Assembly: GCA_025144025.1 (NCBI GenBank)
Contig: JALXWS010000001.1
Coordinates: 216,500 to 280,499, forward strand
From: Corynebacterium sp. p3-SID1241
Lineage (GTDB): Bacteria; Actinomycetota; Actinomycetes; Mycobacteriales; Mycobacteriaceae
Length of the DNA stretch: 64,000 nt
Reading direction: 5' to 3'
Positions 9,608 to 19,061 of the stretch are shown in pieces. The notes under the pieces are model-generated. The model saw only the letters and a program-made list of their open reading frames with translations. It searched no databases and was not told the DNA's origin. Within the stretch, counting starts at the first letter, position 1. The number at the start of each line of letters is the position of its first letter. The position numbers and the translations under genes were made by a program.

Positions 9608-12600
9608 TTACTTCTCTCCTTCTGTGTACACTGCTTGGGCAATGCCGAGGTTTTCGCCGCGGATGCTCCATTGGCCACGGCCGGGTGGTTGATGGCTGGG
9701 TTTTAAGCCAAAGATGGTGCCTTCGTCCCGGTCGGCGTCGAAAAGCAGCAACGCTGGCTGAAGATCACGCACGGCGGAGAAGAACTGGCCAAAGAGTGCT
9801 CGCCCGATGCCGCCGGATTTGCGGGCGATGACTAGATGCAGGCCGATGTCGCGGGCGTGAGGGAGCAGCTCCAGGAGAGGCGATAAGGCGATATCGCTCA
9901 ACAGATCAGCATCGTCAATGACCAGGTAAATATCTGGGCCCTCCCACCAATCCCGCGCGGCAAGCTGCGCTGGCGTAATGTCCGGACCTGGAAGACGGGA
10001 TTCCAGCGTGCGGACGGTATCTAGGATGGTCTCCTGGACGCTGGACTGTGTTGCGGCGTAGGCGGCCACCATGTCTTCGTCCAAGGTTCCCAAGTGGGCG
10101 CGGCGCTGATCGATGACCACTAGGCGCGCGTCTTTGCGCGCGAAGCCACTAATCCCGCGCATGATCTGCGCCAGGAAGGTGGATTTGCCACACCCCTGCG
10201 CGCCGATTGCCACGAGGTGCGGCTCGCGAGACGGATTCCACGTCAGCGTATCGAGGTCACGCCCACCAATGCCCCAGGCAATCTCTCCAGCGAGTACCTC
10301 TCCTTGGGCTGCAAGTGCGCCTGGGGTGAGCACTGCGGGCAGCATTTTCAAGCTCGGAACTGGGTCGGCCGCAGCATGGACGCGACAAATATGGGCGATG
10401 TCTTGGTTAGAAGTGCGGGCCAAGAGCATGTTCTCCCCTGCCGAAGTGAGCCCGCGCCCTGGCGCGCTGGGGAGCTTTTGCTGCAGCTTGCGGTCAATGA
10501 GCGAATCCAGGGCTTCGCCTAAGCGCAATTCGAGGCGGTTGGCAATGAGATCGCGGATAGCGGGGCGCATCGTGGTCCACCGCGAGGTGGCAATAACTAC
10601 ATGCACATGGGCGGAGGCGCCATCCGCAACGATCTCGGTGACCTTCTCCGAAAGATCTTCAAACTCTGCGTTCGAGGTTCCTATATGGTGCCAACCATCA
10701 ATAACGAGGAAGGTTGCACGTTGTTCTGGGCGGCGGATAAACCCTGCTACCTCGTCCACGATGCGGCGCACCTTCTCGCCTTCCTCGCGCCCGGCTACAC
10801 CCGATACGTGGGGCAAACGGTCCAAGGACGCTAACTGTCCGCCGCCAAGATCGATGACGTAGAAGCGCGCCTCCCGGGGACTATGCCGCAACGCCAGTGC
10901 GGAGACGATGGTGCGCAGCGCGCTCGATTTGCCGGACTGCGGGCCACCGCACAGGGCCATATGTCCGCCGTGCTGGGTGAAATCAATAATCAGTTCATCC
11001 TGGCGTTGGTAGTACGTCCTATCGATAATGCCGATGGGGGCGAGCAACTGGCCTTGGTCTGCTGCGGTCGAGGTCGCACCCGCGTCATGTGCGGCAGAAA
11101 GTCCCGGCAACGCGGATAGTTCAATGACCGGCGGTAGCGGCGGCAACCAGATGCGGTGGGCCGACTGCCCGCGCAACTGGGCTTCTTGTGCGGCGGCACG
11201 CACGACCTCAGAAAGCACCGTAGTGGATTCATCGAGAACCACCTCCGAGCCGGCATCTTCTACCTCTTGCGCCCAGCCATGAAAGAGCTGCACGCGGCCA
11301 CTGGGCAAAGCACTGTGGCCGTCTAAGAAAACGCTGGCTAGCGCCCGGCGCGGCAAAGGGCCAGAAACATATGAGGCTTGGAAGCGGGTAAGTGCTTCGG
11401 CATCGGACTTGAGGTAGCCCGCGCCGGGTTGGCCGGGCAAATGGTAAGCATCGGTCACGCCGAGCACCTGGCGGGATTCCGCCGAGGAGAAGGTTTTCAG
11501 GCCGATTCGGTAAGACAGGTGGGAATCCAGCCCCCGCAATCGGCCTTCCTCGAGCCTTTGGGAGGCTAAAAGCAGGTGCACGTGGAGACTGCGCCCCAAG
11601 CGGCCGACGGCAACGAAAAGTTCCGCAAAGTCTGGGTGCTGGCCCAAAAGCTCCGAGAACTCATCGACGACGATAACTAAGGCTGGCAGTGGCCCGTGCT
11701 CATCCACTGCGGTGGCGGAGGCATTGTATTCGCCAACGTTGGCGAAATTCCCGGCGGTGCGCAGGAGCTCTTGCCGGCGGTTCATTTCACCGGAAATGGC
11801 ATCATACATGCGCTCTACCAGAGTAGATTCCTCCTCCAGGTTGGTAATCACCGCGGAGGTATGCGGCAGGCGATCACAGCCTAAGAAGGTCGCACCGCCT
11901 TTGAAATCCACCAATACGAGGTTGAGCTCGTCTGGGCTATGAGTGGCGGAAAGCGCGGTCACTAGGGTGCGCAGCAACTCAGATTTTCCGCTGCCCGTCG
12001 CACCAATGCACAGGCCGTGCGGGCCCATGCCGCCGTGCGCGGATTCTTTTAGGTCAACCGTGACGGGCTGGCCTACCGTATCGATGCCAATGGGCACCAT
12101 GAGGCGTGCCGATCCTTCTCGACCCTGCCACATTCCGCTAGCAGCCAGTTCTTCTACGTCGCGGTAGCCTAAAAGCCCCATGAGGTCGGTACCGCGGCGG
12201 CCGGCGGTGCTATCGGGGCGTCGGAAAGCGGCCATGCTACGCGCGAGCAACGTAGAGGAAGGCGCGCTCATGCCATCTGGGTCTCCGAGCACTTCTACGC
12301 CGGCTGCGGTAGCCACCTGCAGCTTTTGTCCTGCTACGAGGCACAGGCCTTCGTGCTCCGCGCGCACTCCCAGGGCAGAAGACGGCGCGCCGCCAACCTC
12401 GATGATGGTGGTGTAGGAATCATCGTGAAAGAAATCCTCAGTACCGGTGGTCAATACGCCATCGGCCACGAGGATGCGAAAGCGCGCCTTTTCCGGCTCG
12501 CGGGCATGCGGTAGCCACTTCAGCCACTCCCACTGGCCGCCGGTGGCTTCGATGCCGCAGGTCTCTGGACCATGGGCTAAGGCTAACTGCAGCACCATCG

Positions 12601-13330
12601 CGCGCACCATATCGCGCGCGGGGTCCTCAGACTCGCTGTTGCGCGCGCATGCGCTTCCGGAAACTGACAGGAAGCGAAACGCCTGTAGTTGAATGACTAC
12701 TGGCATATCGGGCACGGTGCCTACCGCCTTGATGGTCTGGCGCATGCTTACCGCACACACTGGATCCAGATCCTCAGTCGCGCCAGAATCCGGCACGTTG
12801 ATGGGCGTGCACAAGGTGGTGGGACCAGTTCCCACGCGAACTTCGAGGGCATCCGGATCATCGGGTCCACGCTCCCACATGCGACGCGAGCCCACCATCA
12901 CGCTCAACTCCCCCGGTGCGGGGTGGCGATAGGTCTCATGCGCGCGCTGCGCGGCCGCATTCCGCAGCGCCTTTTCCCGCAGAGCTTTGATGTGGCGCAG
13001 GTAGGTGCGCCGAGTCTCATCCGGATCTTGTCCGCCGTTATTGGACCCAAACATCATGGCCATGCTCGCTAGCATCATCAGCGGAAACATCAAGGCCATA
13101 GGGCTAATCTGGCGCGAGCTTCCCGCACCCAGCACCATAAGGGCTACCATGCCGAGCATCGCCGCAATCATCACCACCGGAAGAAGCAACCGTACCAGCG
13201 GCACCGGTTGCGGGCGCACCGCCTCTGGAACCTCCTCGGCCTCTATGCTGCCGGTGGGCAGCGGTGGTGCTGTATCCCGCAACGGCATGGTCAACGGCTC
13301 GATCACGCGGGTCTCCCCGATCCCAAGCAT
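9608..13330 (-). CDS. eccC: T7SS ATPase EccC (FtsK/SpoIIIE type, three ATPase domains)
   Basis: 1240 residues in one chain. Two membrane helices lie at ~45-95 (RLLLPVVMIAAMLGMVALMV and MALMFPLMMLASMAMMF). Three P-loop domains follow with Walker A motifs GATGSGKS (~443-450), GGPQSGKS (~795-802) and GAQGCGKS (~1043-1050). Walker B of domain 1 is LVIVVDEFSELL. This is the motor that recognises the EsxB tail and drives export. The first gene of a minus-strand operon with the Rv3446c-like gene, divergent from eccD. Fused EccC (not split into Ca and Cb) is usual in corynebacteria. GGAGG lies about 9 nt before the ATG. Confidence 0.96.
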   Translation of the reverse strand: MLGIGETRVIEPLTMPLRDTAPPLPTGSIEAEEVPEAVRPQPVPLVRLLLPVVMIAAMLGMVALMVLGAGSSRQISPMALMFPLMMLASMAMMFGSNNGGQDPDETRRTYLRHIKALREKALRNAAAQRAHETYRHPAPGELSVMVGSRRMWERGPDDPDALEVRVGTGPTTLCTPINVPDSGATEDLDPVCAVSMRQTIKAVGTVPDMPVVIQLQAFRFLSVSGSACARNSESEDPARDMVRAMVLQLALAHGPETCGIEATGGQWEWLKWLPHAREPEKARFRILVADGVLTTGTEDFFHDDSYTTIIEVGGAPSSALGVRAEHEGLCLVAGQKLQVATAAGVEVLGDPDGMSAPSSTLLARSMAAFRRPDSTAGRRGTDLMGLLGYRDVEELAASGMWQGREGSARLMVPIGIDTVGQPVTVDLKESAHGGMGPHGLCIGATGSGKSELLRTLVTALSATHSPDELNLVLVDFKGGATFLGCDRLPHTSAVITNLEEESTLVERMYDAISGEMNRRQELLRTAGNFANVGEYNASATAVDEHGPLPALVIVVDEFSELLGQHPDFAELFVAVGRLGRSLHVHLLLASQRLEEGRLRGLDSHLSYRIGLKTFSSAESRQVLGVTDAYHLPGQPGAGYLKSDAEALTRFQASYVSGPLPRRALASVFLDGHSALPSGRVQLFHGWAQEVEDAGSEVVLDESTTVLSEVVRAAAQEAQLRGQSAHRIWLPPLPPVIELSALPGLSAAHDAGATSTAADQGQLLAPIGIIDRTYYQRQDELIIDFTQHGGHMALCGGPQSGKSSALRTIVSALALRHSPREARFYVIDLGGGQLASLDRLPHVSGVAGREEGEKVRRIVDEVAGFIRRPEQRATFLVIDGWHHIGTSNAEFEDLSEKVTEIVADGASAHVHVVIATSRWTTMRPAIRDLIANRLELRLGEALDSLIDRKLQQKLPSAPGRGLTSAGENMLLARTSNQDIAHICRVHAAADPVPSLKMLPAVLTPGALAAQGEVLAGEIAWGIGGRDLDTLTWNPSREPHLVAIGAQGCGKSTFLAQIMRGISGFARKDARLVVIDQRRAHLGTLDEDMVAAYAATQSSVQETILDTVRTLESRLPGPDITPAQLAARDWWEGPDIYLVIDDADLLSDIALSPLLELLPHARDIGLHLVIARKSGGIGRALFGQFFSAVRDLQPALLLFDADRDEGTIFGLKPSHQPPGRGQWSIRGENLGIAQAVYTEGEK

Positions 13331-13482
13331 GCCTTAATACCTCCCCCGAGCCACGCGCCAAACGCCCTTGGCCCCCTGCCAAGATTCCCCGCGCTGCGGT
13401 GGACACGTCGCCTCTAGTAAGCCACAATATGTGGCATTGGGCAAGGGGGACGCCCACAATCCATTCAAAGTTTGGGGGAATC
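13331..13482. promoter_or_regulatory. Divergent eccC/eccD control region with inverted repeat
   Basis: 152 bp between the two T7SS operons. It holds the inverted repeat GCCACAATATGTGGC (13421-13435; 6-bp arms, 3-nt centre), a good candidate operator for both directions. No consensus promoter stands out, and the GGGAAC box of the other T7SS operons is missing here. Confidence 0.4.
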
Positions 13483-14910
13483 ATGACTACTTCTACGGCG
13501 CACCACCTGCGCCTTACCATCCGCATACACGCCGGCACTTTCCACAAAGAAGCAGACGTGGCGCTGCCGCTAAGTTCTAGCGTGGGCGAGCTTTTGGCCG
13601 AAATCACGGACTTGGTGGACGCTCCCACCATTTCCGAGCCTTGGCGTGCCAGCACTGTTTCTGGCCGCGCCATCGATCTCACCGCACCGCTGGCCGCCAC
13701 TCCGCTCACGGAAGGCGCAATTCTTGTCCTGAGCCCGCGTGAGCGCCGACCCGCGCCCGTAATCCGGGATGCCGCAGAATCCCTCGCCGCCGCGGCCGAA
13801 GAGGATTCTACTGCCGCTCTTCCCACCGTCTGGGCATGGGCGGGGCTGCTTGCTGCTTTCATCTTGGCCCGGGCTTCAGCCCCGCCTATAGCAGCCTGGG
13901 CGGCTTTGTCCGTCGGTGCCTTCTTGCTAGCGCTGTGGACTCGGGCGCTTTCGCTAGTACACCTCACCTTGGCGGCCGGCATGGTGTGCGGTTGGGTGGC
14001 AATTTCGCCCGCGCTTGGCGACGTCCCCTTCGCCGCCCTAACTGCCAGCTCCACCCTCCTCCTTGTTCAGCTTGCCTGCCACGCCACCAGGTTGAGTACG
14101 GTGCGCACCACCGCAGCAGCGCTCACCGTAGCGGCGCTTTTATTGGTTGCAACCCTCGGCTATCTGCTGCCGGGTCTCGGTACGGGGCTGCACATCAGTC
14201 ATGGTACGGCGGCCGCCGCGTGCACCATCATCGCAGGCATCATTCTGTTGGCCACAGCGCCAGCGGCAAGCATCGCCACTGCCGGTCTCAAGGTCCCGCA
14301 ATTGCCCACCGCCGGCCAAGATCTCGCGGTATCTGATGCCCTACAACCAGATGTGGATACCCGCGCGCAGCGGGCCGGGCGCGCCTACGAGGGAATATGC
14401 TGTGGCCTTGCGCTCTGCCTCATTCCGGCTCTTTTCGCCCTCTCGCTTACGGGTAGTGGCGCGGCTCTTTCGCCGACCAGCGGTGCCCCTGATTCTCTCG
14501 CCGAATACATTGCGGTGCTCTTTGGTACCCAGCACACCGGCCTAGGATTCGTCCAAGCGCTGTGCGTTACCGTCGCGGGGGCCGTGGTGATGCACGCCGC
14601 TCGACACGGTCGTGCGCTGGCTAGTTGGGCGCTGATGCTGCTTGCCATCGCCTCGTGCCTTGCAACCTGCTTGTGCGCTACCCACGCCGTGGCGGATTCG
14701 GGGCTTGTGGCTTCTTGGGCACCGGCTCTCGTCTCCGGCCTGGTCTTGGCAGCGATGACAAGTGCCCCGCTGTGGGCGCCCAAGGTTGCTGAATTGGAGC
14801 CCACGACTATTGCTTGGTTTGAACGCATCGAATCGCTAGCCATTGCCGCTAGTCTTCCCTTGGGCTTGCACCTTGCGGGTATCTTCGTGCTTATTAGGGG
14901 GTTGGGATGA
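13483..14910 (+). CDS. eccD: T7SS membrane channel protein EccD
   Basis: 475 residues. The N-terminal ~85 residues form the ubiquitin-like cytoplasmic domain (LRLTIRIHAGTFHKEADVAL, ending before SPRERRP). A run of about eleven hydrophobic helices follows from ~residue 115 to the end, the EccD layout that builds most of the T7SS membrane pore. ATG 13483 is chosen over the long upstream extension because TTTGGGGGAATC precedes it and the domain begins right there. The stop overlaps the mycP start (ATGA), so the two genes are coupled. Confidence 0.92.
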   Translation: MTTSTAHHLRLTIRIHAGTFHKEADVALPLSSSVGELLAEITDLVDAPTISEPWRASTVSGRAIDLTAPLAATPLTEGAILVLSPRERRPAPVIRDAAESLAAAAEEDSTAALPTVWAWAGLLAAFILARASAPPIAAWAALSVGAFLLALWTRALSLVHLTLAAGMVCGWVAISPALGDVPFAALTASSTLLLVQLACHATRLSTVRTTAAALTVAALLLVATLGYLLPGLGTGLHISHGTAAAACTIIAGIILLATAPAASIATAGLKVPQLPTAGQDLAVSDALQPDVDTRAQRAGRAYEGICCGLALCLIPALFALSLTGSGAALSPTSGAPDSLAEYIAVLFGTQHTGLGFVQALCVTVAGAVVMHAARHGRALASWALMLLAIASCLATCLCATHAVADSGLVASWAPALVSGLVLAAMTSAPLWAPKVAELEPTTIAWFERIESLAIAASLPLGLHLAGIFVLIRGLG

Positions 14911-16112
14911 TACGCTGCCGATTTCCTGCCGTTCACGTAGGCCGAAGTCGTACTCTCTCCGTTTACGCGGCCGCCGCGATGCTGCCTGGTGTCGTGCTGG
15001 CGGCTGTAGCTACTTCCGCACCGAACGCTGCTGCCCGCGAACCGGATCACGAGTGCGCGACCGCGCATGCCTCACCGCTATCGCCTCAGCCCAACGAAGA
15101 TCAGCGCGATTACCGGGCTCGCCTCCATTCCTTTGCCACTGGTGAAGGCGTAAAGGTAGCCGTGATCGATACGGGTGTGGAGCCCCACGACCAACTGCGG
15201 AATCTTAGCGGCGGCGCAGACCTCGTCGCCCCAGAGGATCCCGAACCACACCGCGATTGCGACTTGCACGGAACCGTAGTGGCCGGTGTCATTGCGGGCC
15301 ACGATATAGGAATCGCCCCGCGGGCAGAGATCTATGCCGTGCGCCAGACCAGCGCGCATTACCGCAAAGAGAAAGAAGAAAGCACCACTGGTTCGCTGGA
15401 TACCTTGGCCCAGGCGATTGATGACGCCGCCGATGCCGGCGCCCGCATTATCAATGTCTCTGTGGTTTCCTGCGTCCCACCGGATGTGGCCGCGCAGGTG
15501 GATACCTCTCGGTTGGACGGTGCCTTAGCGCACGCGGAGAACTCCGGAGCGCTGGTCATTGCTGCTTCTGGCAATGCCTCTTCTGGCGGATGTGAAATGG
15601 GTGACCGCGTCTTTCCAGCGGATTCGCCTACGGTGCTTTCGGTGAGTGCCCAAGCGGATTCTCATGAACTCGCTGACTACTCTCTGAATTCGGCCGAAGG
15701 TCCCCAGCTTGCCGCGCAAGGATTTGTGCCACTTGCTCTAAACCCCGCAGGAGGCTGGGCCGATGGCAAGGAGGGCGCTGATGGCACTGCACAGTTCCAT
15801 GGCACGTCCTTTGCCGCGCCGGTGGTCAGCGGCACGGCTGCATTGCTGGCGCAGCGCTTTCCCAACGATAGCCCGGCTGCGCTCCGCGACCGATTGAAAG
15901 ACGCCGCGCAGCCGGGGCACGGATTCATCGACCCGCTTACGGTGCTCACCCATGTGGAATCAGCTTCGGGCATTGACACCAGGGCGATGGCCATCGAACC
16001 CGCCGAAGAAAACGCATCGTGTGCACCCCAACGCAGTTCCTGGGTGCTGGGCGGCTTGGTACTCTCACTAGCTGCATGGGCAGCCTGGCGAGGGATGCGG
16101 CCTAAGAGCTGA
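14907..16112 (+). CDS. mycP: Mycosin, membrane-anchored subtilase of the T7SS
   Basis: 401 residues. It has an N-terminal signal (AAAAMLPGVVLAAVATSAPN region) and a subtilisin S8 domain with Asp in VAVIDTGV (D88), His in DLHGTVVAG (H121), oxyanion Asn in AASGNASS (N223) and Ser in HGTSFAAPVVSG (S301). A C-terminal helix (VLGGLVLSLAAWAAW) anchors it on the outer face. Mycosins stabilise the T7SS complex and process some substrates. Cysteine pairs typical of the family are present. It ends 11 bp inside the convergent eccB gene. Confidence 0.94.
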   Translation: MIRCRFPAVHVGRSRTLSVYAAAAMLPGVVLAAVATSAPNAAAREPDHECATAHASPLSPQPNEDQRDYRARLHSFATGEGVKVAVIDTGVEPHDQLRNLSGGADLVAPEDPEPHRDCDLHGTVVAGVIAGHDIGIAPRAEIYAVRQTSAHYRKEKEESTTGSLDTLAQAIDDAADAGARIINVSVVSCVPPDVAAQVDTSRLDGALAHAENSGALVIAASGNASSGGCEMGDRVFPADSPTVLSVSAQADSHELADYSLNSAEGPQLAAQGFVPLALNPAGGWADGKEGADGTAQFHGTSFAAPVVSGTAALLAQRFPNDSPAALRDRLKDAAQPGHGFIDPLTVLTHVESASGIDTRAMAIEPAEENASCAPQRSSWVLGGLVLSLAAWAAWRGMRPKS

Positions 16113-17388
16113 CCTGCAAGGCTTGGTCACGACTCAGCGCCGAACCTTCCGGCAACAGCCGCAGGATCTCCCACGGTACTCGCGCGCCCACGCCTGTACC
16201 CAGGGCTTCCAAGGTCTCTTTATCCTTGACCTCGTGCCGCTGGCCCGTGGGCGAGACCACGTGATAACCATGGCCGCTGTCCGCACCTACTCCACCAGCA
16301 TTGAGCCCACCGAAGCGATGTGCCACCGCCTTGCCAGCCAAGGCAACGGTACCTGCTTGGGCGGGTACCACTACCCCGCCGCCCTCGTTGCCCGCGCACA
16401 TCCAGCCGTCGTCTGGGTTTAAGAAACGGAACGACGCGGAGGGAAGGTTGAGGTTTAAGGGGGCGTCGGCAAGCGCGGCTACCTCCTGCGGCGAAGCTGC
16501 CGATTCCTTGGCCCCTAGGCCCGTAAGCATCTCCGCTTGGGTGGGCGTGAGCTCTGCTACGCCCTTGGCTGTGCGCGCCCATAAGCCTTGGCCGGTGTCG
16601 ATAACCTCGGGCGGATCGGCCGAAAAGTTCAGCGGTGGCAGCTCCTCAAAAGCATTGAGCAGCTCGGGAGGCACGGGCCAGGTGTGGGTGCTGTCTTCCA
16701 CGCCGATGGCGCGCCGCACCACGCGCCCCTCAGTGCTGGAGGGATCTGGCAACGCTACGCGACCTTCCTGAGTGATAAGCCACTGCGTGCCTTCAGAGTC
16801 TACTAATGCGGCTCGCTTTTGGCCCAAGCCTTCCTGCTCAGGCTCGGCTAGGACAATGACCTCCTGCGAAGCGACCTGCTGGCCGCCAATACTGGTCGGG
16901 CTCTCCGCGGCGGGAGCCTCATCTTTGCCGGCCAAACAAGCTGTCCACTGCTGTTGTGGGGACTCGCCTTCGGCCGCAAGATACCCCGGCGCATCCGCGA
17001 TGCCCACCGGCGAGCCCAATAAGGCTTCCTGCAGGTGCTCATCTCCGATGGTCTGCGCCTCCGCTGCCTGCCCGGCGATAATGCGTGCAGACGCCAGGTT
17101 GAATACTGGGTGGTAGGTGTCGTGGACATCCACAAAGAGCTGCCCTTGCTGCGAGCGAACGATCGGCGCATCGCCTGGCTGCGGACTTGGTTGCAACCAT
17201 GCCAACATACCGGACCCTACCGCCAGGAAGGCGACGCCGACCCCACCGAAAAGTAGAGCTTTCCGGCGCCTAGCCAAAGGATCATGAATCATGCGGATAT
17301 CGCCCAGCACAAGCCCATGCTCGACGCGGCGACGCAAGAATTTATGGCCCGATACCTGGGCCTTGGTAGTAGGCAGCGGACGTGCCAT
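16102..17388 (-). CDS. eccB: T7SS core component EccB
   Basis: 428 residues. A short cytoplasmic N-terminus (PTTKAQVSGHKFLRRRVEHG is the family signature) is followed by one membrane helix (LLFGGVGVAFLAVGSGMLAW, ~45-65) and a large extracytoplasmic domain with two cysteines (TACLAG and GWMCAG) that should pair. EccB links EccC/EccD in the membrane complex. Translation starts at ATG 17388 with TTTTCGGGGGAAA upstream, similar to eccD and the gene at 4650. Convergent with mycP, overlapping it by 11 bp. Confidence 0.93.
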   Translation of the reverse strand: MARPLPTTKAQVSGHKFLRRRVEHGLVLGDIRMIHDPLARRRKALLFGGVGVAFLAVGSGMLAWLQPSPQPGDAPIVRSQQGQLFVDVHDTYHPVFNLASARIIAGQAAEAQTIGDEHLQEALLGSPVGIADAPGYLAAEGESPQQQWTACLAGKDEAPAAESPTSIGGQQVASQEVIVLAEPEQEGLGQKRAALVDSEGTQWLITQEGRVALPDPSSTEGRVVRRAIGVEDSTHTWPVPPELLNAFEELPPLNFSADPPEVIDTGQGLWARTAKGVAELTPTQAEMLTGLGAKESAASPQEVAALADAPLNLNLPSASFRFLNPDDGWMCAGNEGGGVVVPAQAGTVALAGKAVAHRFGGLNAGGVGADSGHGYHVVSPTGQRHEVKDKETLEALGTGVGARVPWEILRLLPEGSALSRDQALQVSS

Positions 17389-17462
17389 GATTTTCCCCCG
17401 AAAAGTCTGTGTACACCCAGCACACAGGCTAACCCAGGTGGCAGCCCACCGCCACTTGGGCG

Positions 17463-18356
17463 CTAATCGGCGCTGCGCCTTTCGCGGGTCACTTCTGCGC
17501 GCGCCGCCAGCTGGTCCGCCGCCGGGTAATCAACGGCAACTAGCGAAAGCCCCTTTGCCGGGGCCACAGGAATGCTCGAGGAACGCTTCGTCTCTTGGAG
17601 CAGCGACGCGGCGAAGTCAGCACCGCGGCGCCCCTCCCCCACACGCAGGCAGCACCCTACCAAGGAGCGCACCATCGACCAGCAAAAAGCATCGGCGCTC
17701 ACGCGGGCTTCAAAAAGCTCTGGTTCTTCTGGAGTTGAAACATCTCGCCAGGAAAAATCCTGCAATTCACGGATGGTCGTGGCATTCGGCTTGGCTTTGC
17801 AAAAGGCCGCAAAGTCATGCAGGCCCACCAGCGCGGTGGCGGCTTCCTGCATGGCATCGATATCCACTGGCTTAATCCACTCGGCCGTATCCCGCGCACG
17901 GGTCGGCAGCGCGCCGCGCAGGTTGGTGGTAATCCGGTACACGTAGTGCCGCCGCAGCGCCGAAAAACGCGCATCGAAGCCTGCAGGTGCAAACTCGCAG
18001 CCATGCACCCGCACGTCCTCTGGCAAGAGCTTTGCTAACCGACGCACCAGCTTTCCTGGGTCCCCCGCCACCGAGCGCTGATCCAGCATCTCTGTAGGAA
18101 CGTCCACGTGCGCCACCTGGCCACGAGCGTGAACACCGGCATCCGTCCGGCCAGCGACCGTAAGCGGGACCTCTGTGCGAGCAATCATCGCCAGCTTTTC
18201 TTCCAGCACGCCCTGCACGGTACGAAGACCGCCCTTCTGCTTGGCCCAACCGTGGAAATCCGTGCCGTCATAGGCCAAGTCCAAGCGCAGGCGAACGAAT
18301 CCGTCCGCCGGCCCCTCTGGGGTGGTAGATGCTGCAACAGTCATGGTGGGCTTCAT
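17463..18356 (-). CDS. truA: tRNA pseudouridine(38-40) synthase TruA
   Basis: 297 residues from ATG 18356. The catalytic aspartate is in [19 protein letters not shown] (D72), the TruA hallmark. The N-terminal [15 protein letters not shown] and the C-terminal [19 protein letters not shown] are also typical. It makes pseudouridine at positions 38-40 of the tRNA anticodon arm. The longer reading frame to 18449 would start inside the region just after the rplQ terminator and adds non-conserved residues. Located between the alpha operon and eccB as in other corynebacteria. Confidence 0.95.
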   Translation of the reverse strand: MKPTMTVAASTTPEGPADGFVRLRLDLAYDGTDFHGWAKQKGGLRTVQGVLEEKLAMIARTEVPLTVAGRTDAGVHARGQVAHVDVPTEMLDQRSVAGDPGKLVRRLAKLLPEDVRVHGCEFAPAGFDARFSALRRHYVYRITTNLRGALPTRARDTAEWIKPVDIDAMQEAATALVGLHDFAAFCKAKPNATTIRELQDFSWRDVSTPEEPELFEARVSADAFCWSMVRSLVGCCLRVGEGRRGADFAASLLQETKRSSSIPVAPAKGLSLVAVDYPAADQLAARAEVTRERRSAD

Positions 18357-18427
18357 GCTACCGGAGTGTTTTCTGCTCGCCGACGCTAGGTCTGGCGCTG
18401 GAGGCAAGGCCCGCCAAGCGTAAACAT

Positions 18428-18468
18428 GAAAAAGCCGCCGCCCTCCCACGGACGGGAAAGACGGCGGC
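18428..18468 (-). terminator. Terminator of the alpha operon
   Basis: Minus strand: GCCGCCG (18462-18468) pairs with CGGCGGC (18434-18440), and TTTTTC follows. It sits right after the rplQ stop. Confidence 0.85.
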
Positions 18469-18491
18469 GAGGCGCTAGGGCCGAAGGGAAA

Positions 18492-18989
18492 TTACTTCTC
18501 CTCGGACTCCTCAGCTGCGGTCTCCTCGGCAGATGCCTCGGTCTCAGCAGCCTCCTCTGCCTTAGCTTCCTCAGCCTCAGCGGCCTTGGAAGCGGCAGCG
18601 CGGGTAGCGCGGTTAGCCTCGGAGGTCACAGTCTCTTCGAGAACGAGGGAGATCTGGGACATCGGGGCGTTGTCACCGGTGCGGTTGTCCAGCTTGATGG
18701 TGCGGGTGTAGCCACCCTCACGGTTCTCAAACTTCGGTGCAACATCGTCGAACAGGTAAGAAACAACATCCTTGCGCGGGATGAGCTTCAACACTGCGCG
18801 GCGGTCAGCAACGGTGCCGGACTTAGCCTTGGTGATGATCTTTTCGATGTACGGGCGAAGAACCTTCGCCTTGGCATCGGTGGTCTTGATAGCGCCGTGC
18901 TCGATCAGGCTGGCTGCCAGGTTGCTCAGCATGTGAGCCTGCTGCTTGGCGGAGCCGCCGAGACGGGCACCCTTCTTAGGGGTTGGCAT
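18492..18989 (-). CDS. rplQ: 50S ribosomal protein L17
   Basis: 165 residues from ATG 18989 ([20 protein letters not shown]). The L17 core spans ~1-115. The tail is an acidic Ala/Glu-rich extension ([20 protein letters not shown]), common in actinobacteria. Last gene of the alpha operon, followed by a terminator. Confidence 0.96.
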   Translation of the reverse strand: MPTPKKGARLGGSAKQQAHMLSNLAASLIEHGAIKTTDAKAKVLRPYIEKIITKAKSGTVADRRAVLKLIPRKDVVSYLFDDVAPKFENREGGYTRTIKLDNRTGDNAPMSQISLVLEETVTSEANRATRAAASKAAEAEEAKAEEAAETEASAEETAAEESEEK

Positions 18990-19061
18990 TGTGTACTCCT
19001 CGTATGCGGTAAAAAGTTGAGCGCGCGGCAATAAAAATATTGCCGCAAGTCAGGGGGTTCT

